A stretch of DNA of 64,000 nucleotides. It comes from Gigaspora margarita (Eukaryota; Glomeromycota; Glomeromycetes; Diversisporales; Gigasporaceae). Under the pieces are notes generated by a model. The model was not told the origin of the DNA and did no database searches. It saw only the letters and a list, made by a program, of their open reading frames with translations. A program made the position numbers and the translations under genes. Below, in pieces: positions 54,921 to 64,000 of the stretch (position 1 is its first letter; each line of letters starts with the position of its first letter). The stretch lies in the NCBI GenBank assembly GCA_009809945.1, contig WTPW01000338.1:345078-409077 (forward strand), read 5' to 3'.

Positions 54921-55239
54921 CCAAAAAAAAAAATTTAAAAGTTAATAAATAAATAAAAAAAAAATAATAAAACAAATAGAAAAAAAAAATAAATCAAAAA
55001 AATAAAAAAAAAACATTTATTTATATGATCGGCAATCTGTAAAATGATTGGCCGATCAAATAGGGTCGCCATGGTGACATGTCGCCAGAAACATTTTTCC
55101 TAATAATTATATTAAATTTTAATTTTTCTTTAAAAAAAAAGCAAAAAAGTTCCTTTTAAAAAATATTATTTTTGTTATAAATATAAACTTTATAAGTTAA
55201 TATTGTACAAGTGTATTGTTATATATATGCTAAATATAT

Positions 55240-55496
55240 GGGATCTTTGCTAAGAAAATCACCCTTCAACATTTTCTAATCAGGCTGATTTGGACAAACT
55301 TAAACAAACATACTAGTATTATTTGCATACAAATCATTATTTGACTTTAATAATTTGAAAGTCTAGTTGATTAACTATTGAATCAATAAAGGCAAAAGAT
55401 GATTTACATTTATATAAGAACTGGCATATTGCTCTAAATTTGTTGGAAATTACCCGATTAGAAAATGTCGAAGTGTGATTTTTCTAGCAAAGAACC
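55240..55496. mobile_element. MITE with ~50 bp terminal repeats
   Basis: GGGATCTTTGCTAAGAAAAT..ACATTTTCTAATC is mirrored by GATTAGAAAATGTCG..ATTTTTCTAGCAAAGAACC. The flank TATAT is present on both sides. Interior without ORF. Confidence 0.65.
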
Positions 55497-55502
55497 TATA
55501 TA

Positions 55503-55680
55503 GCTAAAATTTTAGCTTAATTGAATTAGTAGTTATTAAAATACAAATTTTTAAAATTTAATAATTATTACTATATATAAAATTACTATATTTAGTAATT
55601 TGTACAATCTTATTATATAACTTAGTTTTTATATTATATATTAACAACTACTGATCCAATTAAGCTAAAATTTTAACTGT
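55503..55680. repeat. Inverted repeat GCTAAAATTTTAGCTTAATT
   Basis: GCTAAAATTTTAGCTTAATT..AGTAGTT at the left pairs with AACTACTGATCCAATTAAGC at the right. Small hairpin-type element. Confidence 0.5.
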
Positions 55681-56998
55681 ATATTTAGTATATACATGCA
55701 ATGCACTTGCTTAGTATAAATTTATAAAGTTGTATTTTGATTAGGGATGCACCAGTCCTGCATAAAACTGGTTTTTAAATGGTCCTCATGTCAGTTACAT
55801 GGTTCCATCAGTCCTGGTTTTGGACCAGTCCCAATATGGTCATGTGATGCACATATATTTTATATATATATAAAATTGTAGCAGTATACACTTCTTATAC
55901 TATCAACTTTCTTAATAATGAACCTCTTTATAACAAAATATAAGTATAAAGTTTTTGAATTTCATATTAGTTCAGTATAAGTAAAGTTGTGTTTTCTTAG
56001 AAAATATAACTTTTACAGCCAGAACTAACGTTCATTATAAAAAAAGTTGGCTAAATATACTGTCACTATACACTAACTATACTATAGGTAGTGTAATATT
56101 ACTTTTTTGTAAGGTAATTTTTTTTTAAAAAAAATATTGAAGTGCTAAGCCTTAAGGATTAACAGCTTTTTTAACAGCTTTTTTTTTCTAGAATTAGGGT
56201 TTGAGTTGAAAATGCATATAAGTTAGCTTTGTTATTTGAATATGTCAATATTTTTGAGAAGGTTTGAACTACTATACAATGCTAGTATAAGTTGTTTGGG
56301 TAATAGAATTGAGTTCTTGAATCATATCTATTTTGGCTAACTGTAAGTGGCTCTTACTTATCAATGGTATTATTTAATTTTCTTAAAGGAATTTACTGAT
56401 TTATATATAGTAGCTTAAAACATGTAAGGCTAAAAAAAGTTAATTTTTTATTTTGCATAATTTGGATTTTAAAATCCTAATCAACATTTAGATTATTTTT
56501 TATAAATCTACAGTATTTAACATGGATCAGACTATAAGTTAACAATCGAATTTTTTTTCTATTATAATTCCAGAAAAATAAGGTCTCTATCAGGTTATAC
56601 CAGATAAATTTATGAAAAAATTAATAGCAAAAATAAAGTAACTTGCATGATTGGGCTTAAAAAAAAAATTAACATTAAAAAAAAATGGGCAGTGGGTATG
56701 CAAAACAAAAATTAGCTTTGTATAATGAAGTTAAATTATGTAATACTGTATTAAAATATTCTAAATAAAAGTTTGAATATACACAGTTATAATACAGTAA
56801 AACAGCACACTTAAGTTTGTAAACTGCACTATAATCATCAATGATTTAGCATTTTATTAAATCAAGTTAAAAATCAAATAAAAGTAATCAATTTAAGGAT
56901 TAGCATTTAAGGTTATTTTTTAGCAGACAATATGTGAATCACTGCATGAAATTATTTGTCCTTAGGCCACACAAACTTATACTATTGGCAGTGTTGTA
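55681..56998. other. AT-rich intergenic DNA with a solitary hAT-like end
   Basis: TAGGGATGCACCAGTCC at 55744 looks like a hAT terminal sequence, followed by CAGTCCTG/GGTCC motifs to 55845. No matching right end was found. No gene in the remainder. Confidence 0.35.
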
Positions 56999-57267
56999 CG
57001 TTTTGGCTGTCCACAGCCTTTTTTGGCTTGTCTACATCCAAAATTGTCCAAACATCCAAACTTGTCCAAAGCTTGTCCAGGCTTTAATAATTAATAAATC
57101 TATCTAAAAAATATATAACTATATATTTTTTAGGTACTAAACACATTCTAGTTAAAATTAAAATAGGTTATCTTAATAAAATTTTAAGTAATTTTACTTT
57201 ATTTGATTGTTCAAAATTGTCCAAAATTGTCCAAATCATTGTCCAAAGCTGTCCTGTGACAACACTG
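56999..57267. mobile_element. hAT-type MITE, second copy (269 bp)
   Basis: CAGTGTTGTACG at the left and GACAACACTG at the right. The interior (GTCCAAAATTGTCCAAA..) is the reverse complement of 28651-28930. Flanks CTATTGG on both sides (56992-56998, 57268-57274). An empty relative of this site, inverted, is at about 62580-62612 (GATATGAAACCAATAGTATA). Confidence 0.75.
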
Positions 57268-57274
57268 CTATTGG

Positions 57275-58319
57275 TTTTCATATCCTGGCTAGGTCAGTGA
57301 GATGGGATTTTGAAATTTGTAATTTTTAATATATTAGACAATAGAAATTCTCCATTCATAATTATGTGAACAGAGTGAATTTTTAATTTAGTAAAGATTA
57401 TCAATCAATTACATATATAAATAATGATAACAAATATAAAACTTTAACTTTTACTAAAACACACCTATGGTGTTTTACATAGCTTATTGATCAGTGCAAT
57501 ATTTTCTAAGTAAAAATGCTCTACGCCTCTAAAAATCCTTCACCTAACTTTAAATAATAACACTAGTATAAAAGTTTTGCACTAAAAATTTTTTTATATT
57601 CAAAACTTAGAAATATAATAAAATATATAGTAGATATAAAACCACTATAGGTGCATTTTATAATAAATAAACTTTAATAGTGCTTTCTTTTATTTTATTC
57701 TACTTAAAAGATTTGATCTGTAAATGGTTTCAGATTGTCCCTTTATCTGTGGGACATACAAAGCAATATAGATGTCCCTTTTTATTTGATGTTGTGATGA
57801 ATATATGTCTCTGTAGTTGAGGATATAATTATATATATTAGAGCTGCCAAGGGTAGCAAGCCCTTATCCCATATGTTTTTCAAATTTGTTAAATAAAGTT
57901 AATTAGTTTGTTTGAATAAAGTTAGCTGATGAGCAATAATAATATCATTTCTTTTTTTTTTGAACTATAGTTCTTTATAATTTGCATACATATTGATAGT
58001 AATTGCAGGATTAATTATGTTCTTGGTCAGTTTATTTATATATTTATTTATTGTTGTCCTATATACGTAAAAATAAACAGTAATATCTTTTTTGTATATA
58101 GGGTTTTAGTACATTATTAGAGTTAAGAGCCTTTTGTACATGTTTTGCTATTGGTAATCTTTGATATGGATTTTTTGATCAAACTTTGTAAATACTGATA
58201 GTTTTTTTACTATCAATATTATTTTCATAATGGTTTAGCATTTATTTATATCAATTCATGCAGTAAATATTGGTTACTTAACCTGATCAATTTGACAATT
58301 ATTATTTTTTTTTGATTTC
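57275..58319. other. AT-rich intergenic DNA
   Basis: No gene, repeat pair or RNA recognised. Confidence 0.35.
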
Positions 58320-59200
58320 AAAGTGCCTGCTTGGGGCATAGGATTTATTAAGTTTACACATCAGAAAATTACACTTGGATGAGAGTACAACTAGCCACAT
58401 GCATACTTTTGGTGTCTAATTTAAGTGGTCCACCCAAAGGTTCCATACTAGATGCCATACCTGCAACCCAACTACGGGAATTGCCTATTTAAACCCTCTG
58501 ATCTTCAGTTCCTTTAACCAATCTCAACTGTTTCACCGGTATCCACAGTACATATACAGTCAGTTCGGACCCCAGATCATTTACTGCCATAGCCCTTAGG
58601 ACTAGTTTATTCTCACAAGAAACTTGGTAGATCAGTCTCTGTCCCACCCAGGTATTACCTACACTTCAGTAACTTACACTACAGCTTTACCTATATACTT
58701 GCAGTCAAGGCTAACCATTAAACTGCTACTATTACCTACTTCATGCCCTTGTAAGGTTTGCTCCAACCCTAGCACCCACCTCTACCATCCTACTGGTCCT
58801 TAAACCAGCTTCCCAAACTTCCAAACCAGTTAGCCCAGAAGGGTCAATTAACCTGGCATTAGGTGCCACTATGGTTCTTTCTTCACTTGGTACCTACTTC
58901 TATAGCATAGGTCCTTTTTCTCTGGTGCAACTCTGGTGGCCAGGTTGGTGAACCCCTGTCCCTGAGGGTCTTTATTCGTCTAATATTCCAGCTCCAGTTT
59001 CTGATTCTCCAGTTTTGGTAGTACTATCGAAGTTCTTTGCTACCTCCTTACTTGGAACTTGCCAAACAGGCTTCCATTTCTCTGGTCCCTTGGATTTGTC
59101 TGTGTAATGATACACAAATACGCCCAAAAGCTCCCATTCTAGATGGTAACCAAGGATTACAAGTAATATACCCGACCGATCGACAAGACAATTTGACAAT
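58320..59200 (-). pseudogene. Less AT-rich island with coding-like C-terminal fragment
   Basis: The minus strand is purine-rich and opens at 59199 as ..VDRSGILLVILGYHLEWELLGVFVYH.. and ends ..TKTGESETGAGILDE at 58972. This text is protein-like and its base use differs from the window, but nothing longer is open across the island. It could be a fragment of a retrotransposon polyprotein or a degraded gene. No catalytic motif is visible, so no family is given. Confidence 0.35.
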
Positions 59201-60192
59201 TATTATATAGTATCTGTATTATATTTATTTCATTTGTATTTGCTCATAAACAAGCGAAACAAAATAATGTAACATTAAGGTTTTAGAATTAAAATGTGGA
59301 AACTTGACCTTAATAAAAATAAATAGCACATTATTTCATTTTAATTCTTTTAATAAGTTTGAATTAATAATCTTTGTCATTATCTCTACACTATAGTAGA
59401 ATTGTTCTAATGAATTTTTTGACAGGTATTGCCCCTTTTCTATTGAGCAATCTACACAGTTGTTTATAACATTGTGCAATATGCTCTTTTTTTATCATAT
59501 ATTTTCATAATTTTGACTATCATCTCAACTGGCCACATTTAATGTTTTTTAGTATACAATCAGAACAGATCCTACCTACTCTTATTATTACTGCCTTTCT
59601 GGCAGTCCACACAAATTATGCATTGCTCTAATGCAGTTGGGTGGGTAGAATCAATATAACCAGAGGGTTTGCAAAGAGACAAAGTTAATTCCCATTATTT
59701 TTCACTTACTAAATATACTATAATATTATTAATTAATTAATTACTATGATCCAATTGCCTCATAATTAACTAATTAATTACTAAGATACTTTTATCAATA
59801 ATTGTATTACTAATTCCTTGATTATCTCATACTTTCATTCTACATATTAGAAAGATATTACAAATTAAAATAATTATTTATATTAGCAACATTAACCAAG
59901 CGACAACTCTTTATTATCCAAATTGAATAATAATTCTGAATTGTTCTTTGCTCTATTTACAAAGATTATATCAATTCAAAATTCTAATAGTATTGGTCAG
60001 AAGAACTGCTTTAAATTTTTTTAAAAGAAAACATTATGGTGATCTAAGCCAGACCAGTTTGGGACTATGCTATAAAATGCTGAACTTAAATAATTGGCTT
60101 TTAAAGTGAAGAATTCAAAGGAAACAAAGTTTGTCTATATAACCGTATAAAGTATAAAGTTTAAATTTTTAACATATAAAATTTTTTACTGA
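59201..60192. other. AT-rich intergenic DNA
   Basis: TTAATTAATTA and TAACTAATTAATTA runs near 59725-59790. No gene. Confidence 0.35.
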
Positions 60193-60778
60193 ATATCTAG
60201 TAGGGCTCCGATGGACCCAAACTGAGACCAGACTTTAGGCAAGTCTGAGTCCAGTTAGAAATTCAGACTGAACTCAAACTCAGACTATTTTTAAATCTTG
60301 GTTCAGTCCGGGTTCGATTATCAAACTTTTAGTTTAGTTCGGGTCCGGTTTGAGTCCGGTTTGAAAGTTTTGGACATGTTTGAAAGTCCGAATTAAAAAA
60401 AAAAATTAATTAAACTTAAAAAAAAATAAATAAATAGTAGCCAAGAAGTACGAGTTGGTATCTGGAATCTATGGAATGTCACGGTAAAAAGTGGTATGGG
60501 AAGGTGGCATGTTATGTCACGTCATACGTAATAGCACCTTCATTTCATGGAATAGGTACATGTTGGCTCATTTTACAAAGAGCAAAAGGTCAATATATGT
60601 TTTTTTTAATAGCCCTATGCGCATGCTAGAGTTATTATCGCGAGGATAATCTGATTTGTGGCTTATATGAAATTGAGGCTTATATGAAAAAGGTAATAGC
60701 ATATGATTGTATACAATGAAGATTATAGATGCATGTGATAGAGATTATAGATATGCAGAGATTATAAAGATACATGTG

Positions 60779-61762
60779 TCGTGATGGACAAATCCTGATT
60801 TTTTTAAAAATCCCGTGCGGGATTCGCGAGGTTCATGGGATCAAGTAGAGTTTCTGGATTTTTCATAATTAATAAATATATATATATATATATATATGTA
60901 TATATCATCACGAGGAATGTAATTTCTCGTTAAAATAATAATCATTTCTTATAAATCTTATAGCATTAATTACAAATAAAAATACTTATATAGATTTTAC
61001 CTACTTTTAAAACATTTGAATCTTATAATTATTAAATTCATAATTCAGATTTGCCTTAATTTTATCAATTTGTTTAAAATATTATTATTTAAATACATAT
61101 TTAAACATTATAATGGTAACAAAGCGATCAAATCATAAGCGTATAAAAATTTATAAGTAATCAGATATATAATCAGGTATAAATGTACTAAAATTTATAG
61201 TGATAAAGTACTGTACATACATACATAAATTTATAACTAGGTTATATANATAAAAAAGTCNATAAANNCTCATAAGAAATTCATAATCNAGCTTATAATT
61301 TCTGATAAATAGTCAATAATCATCTAAATCACATAAATNATTTGCTCNAATTTATTTAACCTTATCACTCATATGAAATAATCACTTAATTGGAGATTTT
61401 TGCCCATATAGTACACAATATTCTTGGTGTATTATTTTATACAAGAAATTAAAAGTCTAGATTCCCACTTTATTAATTTAAAAAATTTATTTCAACATAC
61501 AGTTTGTGCATTAACACTGTACATACATATATATGTAGAACGAGAAATAAATAAAAAGTTAATGCGTGCATAATATTTTTATTTGTGTAAATGCATCAAA
61601 TACTAATTAGGAATTGGCCACTTATGTTAAAGCAGGCTAGATGTATTGTTAATGTGGACCAAATGATATGTTAACACAAGCCAGATAATCATATCAAAAA
61701 TCCTGTGCGGGGGTTTTTAAATCCTGCGCATCCCACGTGGGATCCCGTGCATTGCCCATCAC
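60779..61762. mobile_element. Nested element with GTGATGGRCAA ends (about 980 bp)
   Basis: TCGTGATGGACAA at the left and TTGCCCATCAC at the right. TACATGTG flanks at 60771-60778 and 61763-61770. GTGCGGGATTC / CCCACGTGGGATCCCGTGC motifs lie inside both ends. The centre has a TATATA run (60872-60902) and scattered N at 61249-61350. No ORF. Confidence 0.6.
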
Positions 61763-61879
61763 TACATGTGGGAGTAAATGGTGAATCTCAGTGCTTTCTT
61801 ATCTTTGATGCCTGATTATGATCTGGCTCCCATTCCTCTCACCCTCTCTCATTCATTGCACCTAACGCCCTGCCTGTTG

Positions 61880-62075
61880 TCATGTTGCCATGAGTACCGA
61901 GTTGAATGCGCCACACCATAGCATGGGCGTGAACTCGCTATTATAAAAATTTATGTTGTATGTAACGTGTCAATTGTGCCACACCATAAGCGTGGGTTTG
62001 GACTCATCATTAGAAAAAAAAGAGAAAGATATGCCACACCTTAGCATTGCGATTCTCAATTAGACTTCAACACGT
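61880..62075. repeat. GCCACACCATAGC tandem units
   Basis: Three imperfect ~80 bp units starting GCGCCACACCATAGCATGGG, GTGCCACACCATAAGCGTGG and ATGCCACACCTTAGCATTGC. Function unknown. Confidence 0.55.
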
Positions 62076-62478
62076 GAAATATTCACATGTACATAGAATT
62101 GTTATGAGCACAATATGTAATAGTAGAAGAGAAAGTGATGAAGTGGAGCACTATTTCCATTATATATCTTCATAATCTCTAATAAAGAGTGTGTAAAAAT
62201 ACAGCAATGCCGTAACCGTATTAATTTGTAAAAATTAATTCTACCACCAACTATACATAACTCAACTATTCCGAACCCGGACAGGTTTGCGAACTTCGGA
62301 CCAAACCCAGACCAAACCTATAATCATGTTTGAGTCCGGTTCAAGTTCAGTACTTTTGGGTTTGGGTTCGAGTCCGGGTCTGAAATTTTCAAAATTCATG
62401 GTTTGAGTTCGGGTTCGAGTTCGGGTTCAACCGGACCTGGACCGGACTGGACCCGGACGTAGGAGCCCTAATATCCAG

Positions 62479-63338
62479 GTTGTAAGACAATAAAATTTTT
62501 AAATAAAATTTTTTTTATTAAAAAATTTTTTTAAAAAAAATTAAAATCTGGGTCGCTAGGTTATAAAAGATTACTTGGTGATATGAAACCAATAGTATAA
62601 GTTTGTATGGCCTTATCTGAAAACACAAAAAATTTGCTTTTTAGTATTGACAATCAAAACTTATTTGGTTGCTCATTAATATATTTACAGCTGAGCCCAT
62701 AAGGGTTTTAATAATTTCTTTTTTTGTACAATTTTGTAAGTGAAAACTAATAATTATATTACATGACAATATTGATTACCTAAAGCCTATTCTAACTTAG
62801 TATATTTATACTCAGGTTTATTTATTATTGAGTTAATGCGAAGAAAATTACACAATTAAATATTGTATATACAAATTTTCTAATCAGATTATTATTTATT
62901 ATTTAGGATTTCGTAAATAAATATTATAAAAACTTTTTTTATTAGATTACCTGTTCGCTAATCAACAATTTTCAACAATTCTTTTCATATCTTACTAATA
63001 TCATTAATCACCCAAATTGATATTTATACTTAGGTTAATCTTGAAAGAAATTTATATACAACTAAATATCATATGTTTTTTTGTATAACATTTTAGAAAT
63101 GATTCAATTGGTATAATGATTAAGTAATAATTATTGTACAATTTTTTGAACTAATTCTGATATAATTTAATAAAAGTAACTCAGTTTAATAGAAAAAAAA
63201 GGAAATACATTCAGGTGCTTTAGTAAAACAAATAAATATATAAATTAGATAGCAAAAATGTATAAATTTTTATTTTTTTTGGTTTACTTTAATTTGAAAT
63301 CAAGCATATTTATTAAACTATTTTTTATTATTATTTAA
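62479..63338. other. AT-rich intergenic DNA
   Basis: 62580-62612 matches, in inverted sense, the ~40 bp flanks of the MITE at 56999-57267. Otherwise nothing recognised. Confidence 0.35.
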
Positions 63339-63811
63339 GAGTAGATGGTATGTAGATCATTTCTATTAATAAATGAGAGACAAAAAATATTTTTACTGTG
63401 AAATTAAAGGTTGCTACATATAAAAGTTAATTTTTTACTAAATAAATTGTTGTTTATATACTAAATAAAATTGTTCGCAATAAAAAGTTATGCATATTCT
63501 AAAAATTTTATTAATTTTGAATGAAATTTGATGAAGTTTTTACAATATCAATTGTTGCAAGGTGATCATAAAAGGCCAATTAAATCATGTGTAAACAATA
63601 AGTAAAATATGGTCATGAATATAAAAACAGCTATATCTTATGTTCTACTGGGCCAATATTAATAATTCGACTACCATTAGAATCAGAAAAACCTCTTCTA
63701 CAATTTATTTAACAACTTAATATGGATACTTAATAAAAATTTTCTTTTTATTAAGTATAAAATTTTTAGTAACTAGTTTATTAATAAAAATAATCTATAT
63801 ACCCTCTATGC
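63339..63811. mobile_element. TTAA-flanked MITE, second copy (473 bp)
   Basis: GAGTAGATGGTATGTAGATC at the left is nearly identical to the left end of 14621-15127, and ATACCCTCTATGC at the right matches its right end. TTAA lies at 63335-63338 and 63812-63815. The interior is related but diverged. Confidence 0.75.
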
Positions 63812-64000
63812 TTAATACTTATGTAATTAAATACATTATATACATATTATTTTTAACTTTTATATCACTTTGTTATAATTTATTAATCAAGTTATAATAA
63901 CTATTTTGCTTCTTTTTATCTTTGATTATAATTTGTGAAAACCTTTTTCTTACTACTAAACTGTATTTCTAGAAGCATGAATATTGAAAAGGATAATAGA

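Larger units (their letters stand above)
53905..55100. mobile_element. Mutator-like element (1.2 kb), GC-rich core
   Basis: GGGTGTTATTTTATGGAGAC..ATGTCGCCATGGCGACCC at the left is mirrored by GGGTCGCCATGGTGACATGT..CGCC..TTTTTCC at the right. A second pairing is GATCGACCAATCA / TGATTGGCCGATC. The flanks TAATAATTA at 53896-53904 and 55101-55109 are identical 9-mers. It has the same TSD length and GTCGC motif as 13862-14494. Between the ends lie T-runs with a 99 N gap and a GC-rich tandem-repeat core (54225-54920). No transposase. Confidence 0.75.
60201..62470. mobile_element. hAT-like non-autonomous element (2.27 kb)
   Basis: TAGGGCTCC at 60201 and GGAGCCCTA ending at 62470 are exact inverted ends. 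They are flanked by ATATCTAG (60193-60200) and ATATCCAG (62471-62478), a 7-of-8 match. Next to each end, 60205-60395 and 62270-62465, are arrays of GTCCGGTTCGAGTTCGGG-like motifs, probably subterminal transposase-binding repeats (inference). No transposase. It carries another element (60779-61762), repeats and several Ns. Confidence 0.6.

Noticed and set aside
54208..54945. Pro/Thr-rich and Val-rich ORFs (e.g. 137 and 83 codons)
   Set aside because: Translations of the GC-rich minisatellite in several frames at once.
55744..55845. Complete hAT element with TAGGGATGCACC end
   Set aside because: No inverted partner end or TSD found nearby; only a fragment.
62355..62385. GGGTTCGAGTCCGGG looks like a tRNA T-arm
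   Set aside because: The motif is repeated many times without acceptor, D- or anticodon arms; it belongs to subterminal repeats of the hAT-like element.

Overview
The window looks like a nuclear contig from an arbuscular mycorrhizal fungus of the Rhizophagus/Glomus type. This is inferred from four things: extreme AT-richness, spliced protein kinases of the 'GKGGFATVY ... HRDLHSGNIL ... DLGLS' style, long Sel1 and TPR repeat proteins, and an F-box/leucine-rich-repeat gene, all in a sea of short inverted-repeat transposons. Predicted introns are 65-100 nt with GT..AG ends. Assembly gaps (38391-39069, 54063-54161 and scattered single Ns) show a draft assembly. Nothing looks bacterial, so ribosome-binding sites and operons do not apply.

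Layout. 1-13.5 kb: no intact gene. It holds hairpin-type transposons, low-complexity tracts, and a decayed coding stretch (about 5.9-8.0 kb) split by a hAT-like element that itself carries a second, TA-inserted element. 13.5-36.3 kb: two direct tandem copies of an ~11 kb segment. Copy A is about 13548-25390 and copy B about 25718-36270. Each holds, in order, a cluster of 'CTCTAAGTGCA' repeats, a TPR array (minus strand), a kinase gene (minus), two small ORFs, and the 5' end of a Sel1-repeat gene (plus). Copy B is fairly intact. Copy A has lost the kinase domain, gained a 3.6 kb insert between TPR and kinase remnant, and its Sel1 copy is cut off. Several transposons are in one copy only, so the other copy gives the empty site and the target-site duplication (TSD).

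36.1-45.4 kb is the gene-rich part: a 1232-residue Sel1-repeat protein, a two-exon protein kinase just downstream, an F-box/LRR gene broken by one in-frame stop, and a small divergent hypothetical gene. 45.4-64 kb is again transposon and repeat DNA. It includes a 997 bp near-perfect palindrome, hAT-like elements, a Mutator-like element with a GC-rich minisatellite core, nested TTAA-flanked elements, and two islands of less AT-rich DNA.

Sel1, TPR, kinase and F-box/LRR proteins are signalling and scaffolding families that are strongly expanded in these fungi. Their clustering suggests gene birth and decay by tandem duplication and transposon insertion. I see no evidence that they form one pathway. 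Apart from those in the named genes, I found no tRNA, rRNA, CRISPR array or transposase gene I could defend.
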